64,000 bases of DNA from Gordonia namibiensis NBRC 108229 (GCF_000298235.1 NZ_BAHE01000056.1:62001-126000), one strand, 5' to 3'; counted from the stretch's first letter, positions 8,251 to 17,672 are shown. Numbers and translations: made by a program. The notes: generated by a model from the letters alone, not told the origin.

Positions 8251-9465
8251 ATGCCCATAGACCTGCGCCACGATCCCGCAGTGGTCGAGCTGGTCGAGAA
8301 GACCGAACGCTTCGTCCGCGACTACGTGCTGCCGCTCGAGGACGCGAACGGTGGCGACATCGTCGCGGCCGGTGGCGACGACCTTCGTCGTGAGATGAAC
8401 GCAAAGGCCAAGGCAGAGGGCATCTTCGCGCCGCACGCGCCGGTAGAGTTCGGCGGGCTGGGACTGGACATGGCCGACCGCGCACCGGTTTTCGAGGCAG
8501 CAGGCTACTCCACCTTCGGTCCCGTCGCGCTGCACATCGGTGCGCCCGATGAGGGCAACATCCACATGCTCGAGCGCATCGCCAGCGAAGAGCAGCGCCA
8601 CAAGTACCTGGCCCCGCTCGCCACCGGTGAGGTCCGTTCGGCCTTCGCGATGACCGAACCGGCACCGGGTGCGGGTTCGGACCCCAATGCGCTTCGCACG
8701 CAGGCGGTCCGCGTCGACGGCGGCTGGAAGATCAACGGCAAGAAGCACTTCATCACCGGTGCCGAGGGCGCGGGCTTCTTCATCATCATGGCCCGCACCG
8801 CGGGGTCACCCGGAGATCGTGGCGGCGCCACGATGTTCCTGGCTCCGGCCGGTACCGCGGGCATCACCGTGGGACGCCACATCAACACCATCGACAAGGC
8901 GATGATCGGCGGGCACTGCGAGGTCACGTTCGACGACGTCTTCGTCCCCGACGAGGACATCCTGGGCGAGGTCGACGAGGGCTACCGCTACGCGCAGGTC
9001 CGCCTCGGTCCGGCCCGCATGACCCACGTCATGCGCTGGCTCGGCGCAGCAAAGCGCTGCCACGACGTCGCCGTCGACTACGTCTCGCGCCGCGAGGGAT
9101 TCGGTGGCCGACTCGGCGACCTCGGGATGATCCAGCAGATGATCGCCGACAACGAGATCGACCTGGCGGCCTCGCGTGCGTTGCTGCTCAAGGCCTGTCA
9201 CGAACTGGACCTGGGCAACCACGCCTCCGACGAGACCTCGATCGCCAAGACCTTTGCCGGTGAGGCATATTCGCGGATCGCCGATCGCAGCATCCAGATG
9301 TGCGGCGGCCTCGGTGTCTCCGCGGACCTGCCGATCGCGCGCCTGGCGCAGGAACTCCGTCCGTTCCGCGTCTACGACGGCCCCTCCGAGGTCCACCGTT
9401 GGGCCATCGCCCGCCGCGCCGTCGGCCGCGCGAAGAAGGCACAGGCCGCGGCGGGTGCGAAATGA
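8251..9465 (+). CDS. Acyl-CoA dehydrogenase, ACAD10/11-like
   Basis: 404 residues; AAGGAG sits 7 bases before the ATG. Standard ACAD blocks: AFAMTEPAPGAGSDPN (substrate/FAD contact) near residue 131, NGKKHFITGA, GHCEVTFDDVFVP, RLGPARMTHVMRWLG, and QMCGGLGVSADLPIARL near the C-terminus. The catalytic-base region reads YDGPSEVHRWAIA: an Asp where classical family members have Glu, a DGPxEVH signature that I recall from ACAD10/11. It overlaps the next gene, an APH-type kinase, by ATGA. In animals these two domains are fused in one protein, so this is a split version of that arrangement. Confidence 0.9.
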   Translation: MPIDLRHDPAVVELVEKTERFVRDYVLPLEDANGGDIVAAGGDDLRREMNAKAKAEGIFAPHAPVEFGGLGLDMADRAPVFEAAGYSTFGPVALHIGAPDEGNIHMLERIASEEQRHKYLAPLATGEVRSAFAMTEPAPGAGSDPNALRTQAVRVDGGWKINGKKHFITGAEGAGFFIIMARTAGSPGDRGGATMFLAPAGTAGITVGRHINTIDKAMIGGHCEVTFDDVFVPDEDILGEVDEGYRYAQVRLGPARMTHVMRWLGAAKRCHDVAVDYVSRREGFGGRLGDLGMIQQMIADNEIDLAASRALLLKACHELDLGNHASDETSIAKTFAGEAYSRIADRSIQMCGGLGVSADLPIARLAQELRPFRVYDGPSEVHRWAIARRAVGRAKKAQAAAGAK

Positions 9466-10478
9466 CCGGGGTCGAATCAGCCCTCGAGGCGGACAAGCTC
9501 CGTCGGCTCCTCACCGACAACGGTGTCGAACTCGCCGGTGATCTCTCGATCCAACTCATCAGCGGTGGGAAGTCGAACCTGACGTACACCGTCACCGACG
9601 GCGTGACCTCATGGGTGGCGCGTCGCCCACCGACCGGTGGTCTCACCCCGTCCGCACACGACATGGGCCGTGAGTGGGCCGTCACCAGTGCGCTGCAGTC
9701 CACTTCGGTGCCGGTCGCCAAGACGGTCGCCTTCGATGCCGACGGATCGATCATCGGGGCGCCGTGCACCGTGGTCGAGTTCGTCGACGGGCGGGTGGTG
9801 CGTACGGCGGAGGATCTCGCCGCCTACTCAGACGACGAGGTGGCCGCCAACCTCGACGGCCTCGTCCGGACCCTCGCCGACCTGCACGCCGTCGATTACC
9901 AGGCCGTCGGCCTCGGCGAGTTCGGCCGTCCGGCCGGCTTCGCTGCACGACAGGTGAAGCTGTGGGCCCGGCAGTGGGGTCACGTGAAGACCCGCGACCT
10001 GCCCGACGTCGAGCGGCTCGTCGAGGCGTTGTCCGAGCGGGTTCCGGAGCAAGCCCGGGAATCGGTGGTGCACGGCGACTTCCGTGTCGACAACACCATC
10101 GTCGATGCGAACGACCCGGCGAAGATCGCCGCCGTCGTGGACTGGGAGATGTCCACCCTCGGCGACCCGATCACCGACGTAGCGCTGATGTGCGTCTATC
10201 GCACCGGGGTCTTCGACCAGGTGCTCGGATTCTCCGCGGCATGGACCAGTGACCGCTACGCCTCCGTGGACGAGATCGCGCAGAAGTACGCCACCGCAAC
10301 CGGTTCCGACCTCGGCGACTGGGACTTCTACCTCGGTTTGGCCAACCTGAAGCTCGGTGTGATCGCTGAGGGCATCACCTACCGCGCGCTCTCGGGTGCG
10401 TCGTCGGGCGACGGTGCCGAGCGTGCGGGTGAGGCCACCGCGGCCTTCATCGCCGCCGGCCTGCGTCACATCAACTGA
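9462..10478 (+). CDS. APH-type phosphotransferase (ACAD11 kinase-domain-like)
   Basis: 338 residues; the ATG overlaps the previous stop (ATGA), which decides the start. Kinase-like fold with the nucleotide loop near LISGGKSNLTYTV (residues 28-40), the catalytic loop VVHGDFRVDN and the metal-binding AVVDWEMSTLGDP. Family members partnered with ACAD10/11-type dehydrogenases, and LvaA of Pseudomonas, phosphorylate 4-hydroxyacyl-CoAs so that the oxygen can be eliminated. Translational coupling to the DGPxEVH dehydrogenase supports such a role here. It is not expected to be an antibiotic resistance enzyme. Confidence 0.85.
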   Translation: MTGVESALEADKLRRLLTDNGVELAGDLSIQLISGGKSNLTYTVTDGVTSWVARRPPTGGLTPSAHDMGREWAVTSALQSTSVPVAKTVAFDADGSIIGAPCTVVEFVDGRVVRTAEDLAAYSDDEVAANLDGLVRTLADLHAVDYQAVGLGEFGRPAGFAARQVKLWARQWGHVKTRDLPDVERLVEALSERVPEQARESVVHGDFRVDNTIVDANDPAKIAAVVDWEMSTLGDPITDVALMCVYRTGVFDQVLGFSAAWTSDRYASVDEIAQKYATATGSDLGDWDFYLGLANLKLGVIAEGITYRALSGASSGDGAERAGEATAAFIAAGLRHIN

Positions 10479-10516
10479 ATCGGCAGCGGGCAGAGAAGAA
10501 ACACGGGGGCAAGTGC

Positions 10517-11263
10517 ATGAGTGAAGTGTCGAACACCCGGGCCGCGCTGGTCACCGGCGCGTCCCGGGGCATCGGGGCGGCGATCGCCGAGAGGTTCGCA
10601 GCCGATGGCTGGGACCTGACGATCAGTGCCCGAGGCCGGGAAGCGTTGGAGAACAAGGCGGCCGAGCTCCGGGAGCGCGGCGCGGGTCGGGTGGAGGTCG
10701 TCCCGGCCGACATGACCGACGCCGACGCGATCACCGCACTCGGTACCGCGCATGCCGACGCTTTCGGGCGCTGCGACGCGTTGATCATCAACGCGGGCAT
10801 GGGTTCCAAGGGTGCGGTGGCGGAGATGCCGGTCAAGCGTTTCGACCGGCTCTACGAGGTCAACGTGCGGGCGCCATACATCCTGCTGCAATCGGTGCTG
10901 CCGACGTTGCGGGCGACCGCGGAATCCGTCGGCGCGGCGAAAGTGATTGCGGTGGCGTCGATCACCGGTGTCTACCCCGAGCCCGAACTCTCCGCTTACG
11001 GTGCGACCAAGGCCGCGCTGATCTCGCTGTGCGAGACGTTCAACCTCGAGGAGTCGGAGAACGGTGTCAGCGCGACGACGATCGCGCCGGGTTACGTCAA
11101 CACCGACATGACGGACTGGCTCAAGGACCGCATCCCCGCCGACGAGATGATCACCGCCGCCGACGTCGCCGTCGTCGCACACTCGATCACGCAACTGTCG
11201 CGGTTCGCGGTGCTCCCGAATGTGGTGCTCACGCGTCCGGGTACGAATCTGCATCGGGCGTAA
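10517..11263 (+). CDS. Short-chain dehydrogenase/reductase
   Basis: 248 residues. Classical SDR pattern: cofactor motif TGASRGIGAAIA near residue 13, NAG at IINAGMG, catalytic Ser in VIAVASITG and YGATKAALI for Tyr and Lys, and PGYVNTDM after it. The SARGREA segment after beta-2 (Arg rather than Asp) favours NADP(H). It lies 38 bases after the APH gene in the same direction, completing an ACAD/kinase/SDR operon. It would oxidise or reduce a hydroxyacyl or keto intermediate. Confidence 0.85.
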   Translation: MSEVSNTRAALVTGASRGIGAAIAERFAADGWDLTISARGREALENKAAELRERGAGRVEVVPADMTDADAITALGTAHADAFGRCDALIINAGMGSKGAVAEMPVKRFDRLYEVNVRAPYILLQSVLPTLRATAESVGAAKVIAVASITGVYPEPELSAYGATKAALISLCETFNLEESENGVSATTIAPGYVNTDMTDWLKDRIPADEMITAADVAVVAHSITQLSRFAVLPNVVLTRPGTNLHRA

Positions 11264-11303
11264 GACCTCGATACGCGGCGCCCTCGCTCCGCTCGGTCGA
11301 CGC

Positions 11304-11431
11304 TACTCGGCCGGCGGGGTGGGGGCGCCGCTGTGTGCGGTGGTGGTTACTCGGCCGGCCGGGGTGGGGCGTCGCTGTGTGTTGGTGGTTACTCGGCCGG
11401 CGGGGTGGGGGCGCCGCTGTGTGTTGGTGGC
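11304..11431. repeat. Three tandem 42-44-base intergenic repeats
   Basis: Units start at 11304, 11348 and 11390 with TACTCGGCCGG and run through GGGGTGGGG...CGCTGTGTG...GGTGGT. A fourth start at 11432 leads into a hairpin. The block is introduced by CCTCGATACGCGG, as is the repeat cluster at 15660. Intergenic between an SDR gene and the histidine phosphatase gene on the opposite strand. Confidence 0.85.
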
Positions 11432-11463
11432 TACTCGGCTGGCGAATCCCGCCGGCCGAGTAG
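11431..11463. terminator. Hairpin ending the repeat block, possible bidirectional terminator
   Basis: CTACTCGGC-T-GGCG pairs with CGCC-G-GCCGAGTAG around a short AATCC loop, one T-G wobble in a 14-base stem. It lies between convergent genes (stops at 11263 and 11522), but has no clear T-tract. Confidence 0.55.
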
Positions 11464-11521
11464 GTCCGAGGGGCTACCCGAGGGCCGTATCGAGGTCAGA
11501 CCCGCTGCGCCGCCGACCTTC

Positions 11522-12229
11522 TCAGCGGAAGGTCGAGATCCCGCCCTCACGGTCGGAGAGGTGACCGTGTTCGTTGAACGACACGACGGTCACGCCTTGC
11601 CGACCCACGATGAGCTTGGTGATGGAAGCGTTCACCATCGAGCGCGCCATCTTCGGCCACTGCTCGTCCGAGATGCCCCAGAGCTGGGCGATCCACTGCG
11701 TGATGGTGCCCGCCGAGGAGACCACCAGAAGCGTCTGACCTGAACCGGCCATCTCGGTCGCTCGCACCGCGGCGTCGTGCACACGTGCCTGGAACTGCGG
11801 ATAGCTCTCGGCGGGCCCACCGTCGGGTCCCGGTTCGGGGTCGTGTTCGCCTGCGGCGATCCACGCGGCGAGCCCCTTGTCCAGTTGCTGCTGGTAGTTG
11901 CGGCCGTCGCGGTACATCTCGGGCGACGCGTGTCCCACGAGTGCGGGGAGTGAGTACTCGTTCCAACCGGGATCGACCCGCGCGTCCGGCCGCGTTTCGA
12001 ACGCGCCGAGGACGCCGTTGAGGGTCTGACTCTGGCGGGGCAGGTTGCCACTCACGGCGGCGGTGAATCCGCCGACCTGACCGGAGAGGAATGCACCCGA
12101 CACCGCGGCCTGGGTGTCACCGGTCGCAGTGAGTCCGCCGGGCCCGTTCCGGAGGTCGTCCGTGGCGTCGGATACGCCGTACGCCAACGCATTAGCCTGA
12201 CCGTGCCGCACAAGATAGATGACGCCCAT
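11522..12229 (-). CDS. Histidine phosphatase family protein (phosphoglycerate mutase-like)
   Basis: 235 residues. The phosphohistidine motif LVRHGQ is at residues 6-11, an Arg-containing GNLPRQSQTL follows near residue 60, and the second catalytic His is in LLVVSSAGTITQW, where Ser-Ala replaces the usual Gly-His-Gly or so, leaving the second active-site His unclear. These enzymes dephosphorylate small metabolites or proteins. It is divergent from the VOC gene at 12316 over 86 bases. Substrate unknown. Confidence 0.85.
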   Translation of the reverse strand: MGVIYLVRHGQANALAYGVSDATDDLRNGPGGLTATGDTQAAVSGAFLSGQVGGFTAAVSGNLPRQSQTLNGVLGAFETRPDARVDPGWNEYSLPALVGHASPEMYRDGRNYQQQLDKGLAAWIAAGEHDPEPGPDGGPAESYPQFQARVHDAAVRATEMAGSGQTLLVVSSAGTITQWIAQLWGISDEQWPKMARSMVNASITKLIVGRQGVTVVSFNEHGHLSDREGGISTFR

Positions 12230-12315
12230 GACTGCACACTATTAGACGCCGATGAGTTCCCTTGCGCGGGCTGGTCTGTACTGGGTAGTACCCCGATCTC
12301 GACTGGAGGCCAGCC

Positions 12316-12735
12316 GTGGCATCGATACTCTTCGTCAATCTGCCGGTCGCCGACGTCGTGCGGTCACGACGGTTCTTCGGCGCGCTGGGTTTCCGATTCG
12401 ACGAGATGTTCTGCGACCCGGCCACGGTGTGCATGCCGATCAACGACGCCGCGATGGTGATCCTGATGCAACGACGACGTTTCGAAGGGTTCGCGGCCGG
12501 GCGCATCGCCGAGCCCGCACGGGGGCGCGAAGCGCTCGTCTCGTTCTCCGCCGACAGCCGGGAGCACGCCAACCACCTCGTGAGCGCTGCACTGTCAGCC
12601 GGCGGCACCCCGCTACGCGAACCCGAGGACTTCGGCTTCATGTACTGCTGCAGTTTCTGTGATCCGGACGATCACGCGTGGGAGGTGGTCTGGATGGACC
12701 CCTCCCAACTACCGCAGAACTCCGAGGAGGGCTGA
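12316..12735 (+). CDS. VOC-family (glyoxalase/bleomycin-resistance fold) protein
   Basis: 139 residues from a GTG at 12316. Two beta-alpha-beta-beta-beta halves are visible: ILFVNLPVADVVRSRRFFGALGFRFDE at the N-terminus and the closing FCDPDDHAWEVVWMD at the C-terminus, which carries a family-typical metal-ligand position (Glu of WEV). These proteins include glyoxalases, dioxygenases and antibiotic-binding proteins; none can be singled out. The stop lies 8 bases from the convergent sigma factor stop. Confidence 0.8.
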   Translation: MASILFVNLPVADVVRSRRFFGALGFRFDEMFCDPATVCMPINDAAMVILMQRRRFEGFAAGRIAEPARGREALVSFSADSREHANHLVSAALSAGGTPLREPEDFGFMYCCSFCDPDDHAWEVVWMDPSQLPQNSEEG

Positions 12736-12743
12736 CGTCTACC

Positions 12744-13805
12744 TCAGTGCCAGGGGTTGGGCGCCGTCCGGGTGGGTGCATCGTACGGAGTGGCGGGGAG
12801 CCCGAACCTGGCGAAGTCCTCCTCGAGGGTGTCGCTGAAGAAGGCCACCACGTACCCGACCTTCTTCGCCTGCGGATCGATGTCGAGGACCTGGAGCTGG
12901 AACGGCCGATGGACGCCGTCGGGTTCGCGCATGTACAACCCGAACGCCGGTTGCCCGTTGGCGACCGTGGGCAGCAGGATCTGGTCGCCGGCCTTCTCTG
13001 CCGGGCAGTTCTTGCGGATGAGGGTTCCGATGGCCTCCGGGCCTTGGTACCAACCGGTGAACGGCGGCATCTCCCAGATCGCCTTGTCGGTGAACATCTC
13101 GGCGATCGCGTCGACGTCGTAACGCTCGAAGGCGGACACATACCGGGCGAGCAGTTCCCGCTTGGCTTCGTCGTCGAGGACCGACGAGTCCGAGCTGCCC
13201 GACTCCGCCTGGGGGCGGGCGGTCTTGAGCTGTTCTCGTGCGCGCTGCAGAAGACTGTTGACGGTCGCGGTGGTGACGCCGATGGTGTCGGCGACCTCGG
13301 CGGCCCGCCACTGCAGGACGTCACGCAGGATCAGTACGGCACGTTGCCGTTCCGGCAGGTGCTGCAGGGCGGCGATGAACGCCAGTCGTACCGATTCCCG
13401 GGCGCCGACGACGTAGGCCGGGTCGGCGTCGTCGCCGGGGGTGATCTCGTCGACGGTGCCGGCGTACGGCTCGAGCCATGGCACCTCGTGGTTCTGGAGG
13501 AGGTCGTCGGTGGGGTCGAAGGCGTCGCCTCCGAGCCCGGACGGAAGCGGGCGACGCTGGGAACTCTGCAATGCAGTGAGGCAGGTGTTGGTCGCGATCT
13601 TGTGCAGCCAGGTCCGCACCGAGGAACGGTGGTCGAACTTGGCGTAGCCGCGCCATGCGCGCAGGAAGGTCTCCTGGGCGAGGTCCTCGGCGTCGTGGTG
13701 GGAGCCCATCATCCGGTAGCAGTGGGCGATGATCTCGCGTCGGAACGGTTCGGCGATCTCGAGGAAATCGGCGTCGGAGACGGACTCGCCCGCGGTTGTG
13801 GTCAT
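12744..13805 (-). CDS. ECF sigma factor with C-terminal SnoaL-like domain (SigG/SigX5 type)
   Basis: 353 residues from the ATG at 13805; a GTG two codons upstream is possible. Region 2 is at residues about 15-85 (HCYRMMGSHHDAEDLAQETFLRAWR), followed by a linker with PWLEPYAG, then region 4 (HLPERQRAVLILRDVL, ATVNSLLQRAREQL). After residue 215 comes a SnoaL-like extension (ARYVSAFERYDVDAIAEMFTDKAIWEMPPF), the architecture of SigG of M. tuberculosis and the TIGR02960 group. Such extensions modulate sigma activity in place of a membrane anti-sigma factor. No anti-sigma gene is adjacent. Confidence 0.9.
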   Translation of the reverse strand: MTTTAGESVSDADFLEIAEPFRREIIAHCYRMMGSHHDAEDLAQETFLRAWRGYAKFDHRSSVRTWLHKIATNTCLTALQSSQRRPLPSGLGGDAFDPTDDLLQNHEVPWLEPYAGTVDEITPGDDADPAYVVGARESVRLAFIAALQHLPERQRAVLILRDVLQWRAAEVADTIGVTTATVNSLLQRAREQLKTARPQAESGSSDSSVLDDEAKRELLARYVSAFERYDVDAIAEMFTDKAIWEMPPFTGWYQGPEAIGTLIRKNCPAEKAGDQILLPTVANGQPAFGLYMREPDGVHRPFQLQVLDIDPQAKKVGYVVAFFSDTLEEDFARFGLPATPYDAPTRTAPNPWH

Positions 13806-14021
13806 GCTCACAATTTACCGTCGATCACCGACACTCTCGACCCGGTGAGATCAACGGGCCCTGGTCCGCTCGATGACGGGAAGCAGGTCGGGTAGCCGCA
13901 GCGTGTGGCTCTGCAATCACGCTGAGCGCAACCCGGGCGGGGCGTCGTCGGTGAGGCCGAGTTCGCCGGTGAACGCATGTGACCCCCGCTCCGGAAACCT
14001 CGGTCACCTGGAGGAACGGTC

Positions 14022-14058
14022 TTGCCGCGACGGGGCCGCGTTGCTAGTTTGATCCGCA
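14022..14058 (+). promoter_or_regulatory. Promoter for a leaderless transcript
   Basis: TTGCCG (14022-14027) and TAGTTT (14045-14050) are separated by 17 bases. The ATG of the Cys-rich leader peptide begins at 14058, 7 bases after the -10 box, which is where transcription should start, so the leader ORF would be translated without a 5' UTR. Confidence 0.65.
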
Positions 14059-14165
14059 TGACGAGTGTCGACCGCAACCTGTCGGAGGTCACGTATGTGA
14101 CCACCGCTCTGGGCTGCCGTCTGCCGCTCGCTCGCGTTCTCTGTTGTTGTCGTCGAATGCGCTGA
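14058..14165 (+). CDS. Leaderless Cys-Cys-Cys leader peptide (putative cysteine attenuator)
   Basis: 35-codon ORF ending ARVLCCCRRMR. Three consecutive TGT codons (residues 29-31) are rare-type cysteine codons in this GC-rich DNA, and a further Cys is at residue 20. Mycobacterial leaderless ORFs with cysteine runs near the 3' end act as cysteine-responsive attenuators: ribosome stalling on the Cys codons alters RNA folding downstream. Here a terminator-like hairpin with ATTTT lies 62 bases beyond the stop and just before the ROK regulator. Peptide function itself is not expected. The call rests on architecture; no homologue search was possible. Confidence 0.65.
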   Translation: MTSVDRNLSEVTYVTTALGCRLPLARVLCCCRRMR

Positions 14166-14227
14166 GCCGACGCCTCGTTCCGGGGTGTCGCTCCAAGTCT
14201 CTTCTCCCGAGCACTTCAGCCACCCTG

Positions 14228-14255
14228 CCCCCGCCGTGTAGAGCGTGGGGATTTT
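14228..14255 (+). terminator. Terminator-like hairpin between leader peptide and ROK gene
   Basis: CCCCCGC (14228-14234) pairs with GCG-T-GGGG (14243-14250) across an 8-base loop, with one bulge, followed by ATTTT. Position between the Cys leader and the ATG at 14269 fits an attenuator terminator. Confidence 0.5.
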
Positions 14256-14268
14256 CGACGAGGACATC

Positions 14269-15642
14269 ATGACCGCAATTCTTCCTGAGATCTCCGGCCG
14301 TACCCTGCGGACCGCACCCACTCCGCTGACCCGCCGACCTGCATCGCGTCCGGTGCGCCGCGGGCCGCAGGTCAACCGCCAGCCAGTACCGTTGTCATCC
14401 GTACCTTCGTCGGTGCCGTCGCCCCGGGTCCCGGGATCGGTCGCGGACCGACGCGGCTTGAACAGGGGGGATCAGCGGGTGCACGTCTCGACGCCGCGCC
14501 TCGAGCTGTCGAACAAACCGGCCGCGCTCGTCCTCCGGGCCGCGCGACTGGCCGGGCCGCTGTTCCGTGACGACGCCGCCGAGCGCACCGGTCTGAGTAT
14601 CTCGACGGTCAACCGCCAGGTCAGCGCCCTGCTGAAGGCCGGTCTGATTCGCGAACGCGCCGACCTGGCCCCGTCGGGAGCCATCGGACGCCCGCGCCTG
14701 CCCTTCGAGGTCAACCTCGCCGAGTTCCTCACCCTCGGCATCCACATCGGCTACAAGGTCACCTCGATCACCACCCACGATCTGCTCCACCGCGTGGTCG
14801 GTGCCATCCAGATCCCGACCCCGGAGGCCGACACCCCCGAGGAAACGCTCGCCGCGATCGGCGTGAGCGCCCGCCGTTTCGCCGAGCGCTGGACCGGGAA
14901 GCGCGTGCTCTGGGTGGGCGTCGCACTGGGCGGACGTGTCGCCGAGGGCGGCATCGTCGACCATCCCCGCCTCGGCTGGGAAGGTGCTCCCGTCGGACGG
15001 GTCATCGCCGAGGCCGTCGGCCTGCCGGTGTCCGTCGCCTCGCACGTCGAGGCGATGGCCGCCGCCGAGCTGGTCCTGAACCCCGTCGACGAGCAGTCGA
15101 GCTTCCTGTACTTCTACGCCCGCGAGATGCTGGGCATCGCCTTCAGCGTCGGCGGCACCGTGCACACCCCGACCGCGGGACCTCCGGTCATCGGTCACTT
15201 CCCGACCGGCGCCACCACACTGCTCGACCCGCGCCGGACGGGTCGACTCGAGCCCGCGGTGAGCGACACCGGCATCGTCGAAGCCGCTCAGGCGCTGGGG
15301 CTTTCGGTGACCGACGTCGAAGGTCTGCACGGCCTGGCCCGTACGGGTGACACCACCGCGCGCGCCCTCTTCGAGGAGCGCGCCGAGGTGCTGGGCCGCA
15401 CGGTCGGGCTCATCGCCGACATCTTCAACCCGGACCACATCATCCTCGGCGGTCAGGCGTTCACCGACTACCCGACCACCCTGCCCACGGTTGCCCGCGC
15501 GGTTCGTGAGACCTCGATTGTCGCCAAGCGTGATGTGCGAGTGTCACATTCGGGAGCCAGCGTGCAGCAGCAGGCGGCCGGCGCGGTCTCCCTGGACGCG
15601 ATCTACAGCGACCCGCTGCAGGCGATCACTCTGACTGCCTGA
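14269..15642 (+). CDS. ROK-family transcriptional regulator, Rv0485-like
   Basis: 457 residues from the ATG at 14269. A GTG at 14245 lies inside the hairpin, and a GTG at 14479 (with AGGGGGG 9 bases upstream) would remove a Pro/Ser/Arg-rich 70-residue extension and start close to where I recall Rv0485 starting. The winged HTH is at LSNKPAALVLRAARLAGPLF and LSISTVNRQVSALLKAGLI; the ROK sugar-kinase-like domain follows (WVGVALGGRVAEGGIVDHPRLGW, NPDHIILGGQAF). The Cys/His zinc cluster of many ROK proteins is absent, as in Rv0485. In M. tuberculosis Rv0485 is next to mshA (mycothiol synthesis), which fits a cysteine-responsive leader here. Confidence 0.85.
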   Translation: MTAILPEISGRTLRTAPTPLTRRPASRPVRRGPQVNRQPVPLSSVPSSVPSPRVPGSVADRRGLNRGDQRVHVSTPRLELSNKPAALVLRAARLAGPLFRDDAAERTGLSISTVNRQVSALLKAGLIRERADLAPSGAIGRPRLPFEVNLAEFLTLGIHIGYKVTSITTHDLLHRVVGAIQIPTPEADTPEETLAAIGVSARRFAERWTGKRVLWVGVALGGRVAEGGIVDHPRLGWEGAPVGRVIAEAVGLPVSVASHVEAMAAAELVLNPVDEQSSFLYFYAREMLGIAFSVGGTVHTPTAGPPVIGHFPTGATTLLDPRRTGRLEPAVSDTGIVEAAQALGLSVTDVEGLHGLARTGDTTARALFEERAEVLGRTVGLIADIFNPDHIILGGQAFTDYPTTLPTVARAVRETSIVAKRDVRVSHSGASVQQQAAGAVSLDAIYSDPLQAITLTA

Positions 15643-15668
15643 ACGGGCCGCTGTAGTCCCCTCGATAC

Positions 15669-15792
15669 GCTCGCAGGCTCGCTACTCGGGGAGCGGATTA
15701 GCTCGCGGGTTCGCTACTCGGGGAGCGGATTCGCTCGCGGGTTCGCTACTCGGGGAACGGATTCGCTCGCGGGCTCGCTACTCGGGGAGCGG
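15669..15792. repeat. About four tandem 32-base intergenic repeats
   Basis: Units begin at 15669, 15701, 15733 and 15765 with GCTCGC(G/A)GG(T/C)TCGCTACTC and end GGGGAGCGGATT(C/A). The last unit is truncated. The block follows CCTCGATACGC, as at 11270. There is no unique spacer between units, so this is a direct repeat and not a CRISPR array. Confidence 0.88.
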
Positions 15793-15810
15793 GCGTACCT
15801 GCCCGGCGGT

Positions 15811-16655
15811 TCAGTCGATGGTCCGCTTGTTGTAGGCCCGCAGAGCGAACGGTGCGAAGACCAGGGTCAGCGCGACCGCCCAGATGATGGTCGAGATCAC
15901 CGGATGCTGAAGCGGCAGCGCCGAACCCGGACCGAACTCCGGACCGTTGCCCCACAGGACACGCAATGCCTGGACGAGCGAGGACATCGGGTTCCATTCG
16001 GCGATCGTCCGCAGCCAGGTGGGCATCGGGTCGGTCGGGACAAAAGCGTTCGACAGGAACGTGATCGGGAACAGCGTCGAGAACATGAAGCCGTTCACCG
16101 CTTCCACGGTGCGCAGCCATGATCCGATGAGAATGCCGAACCAGATCATCGCGAAACCGAACAGGAGTAGCAGGCCGTACGCGAGAACGGCTTCGACGAA
16201 GGACCCGCGGATACGCCATCCGATCGCGAGACCGGTCAGCGACATCACCACGATGCCGATAGAGCTGTGCATGACACTCGCGATGCTCCGGCCGATCAGC
16301 ACCGATGACCGTCGGATGGGTAGCGACCGGAACCGGTCGATGATGCCCTTCTCCAGATCGGCGGTGATTCCCGACGCCACGATGAACGCGGTGAACACGA
16401 TGGTCTGCCCCATGATGCCCGGCAGCAGGAACTCTTTGTAGGAAGCGCTGTCGGTCTGGATCGACGCGCCGAACACGTACGCGAACAAGACCACGAACAT
16501 GATCGGCTGGATCGTGACGTCAGAGAGCATCTCCGGCATGCGTCTGGTGTGGATCATGTTGCGTTTGACCATGATCCAGGACTGTTGCCACAGGGTGGTC
16601 GGATGGACGCGCGATGTGTTCGCGACCACCGCGTCTTTCTCAGCAGTGGTGGTCA

Positions 16656-16656
<1 letters not shown>
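15811..16656 (-). CDS. ABC-2 type transporter permease (DrrB-like)
   Basis: 281 residues with six predicted helices; the basic N-terminus reads SWIMVKRNMIHTRRMPEML, followed by IQPIMFVVLFAYVFG. Signature segments of the daunorubicin-resistance permease family are the FLLPGIMGQTIVF stretch, EKGIIDRFRSLPI, and the late FLSNAFVPTDPMPTWLRTIAEWNP. The ATG overlaps the stop of the ATPase gene (TGATG), so the two are translationally coupled. Together they should form an efflux or lipid-export ABC transporter in the inner membrane. Substrate unknown. Confidence 0.9.

Positions 16657-17672
<1,016 letters not shown>

Noticed and set aside
9462-10478. Aminoglycoside resistance gene call for the APH-fold protein
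   Set aside because: Coupling to an ACAD10/11-like dehydrogenase indicates acyl-CoA metabolism; the same applies to 35094-36083.
14245-14268. GTG at 14245 as start of the ROK regulator
   Set aside because: It falls inside the terminator-like hairpin and has no ribosome site; ATG 14269 or GTG 14479 are more plausible.
15669-15792. Regularly spaced repeats resembling a short CRISPR array
   Set aside because: The 32-base units abut each other without unique spacers, the unit is not a typical CRISPR repeat and no cas gene is near.
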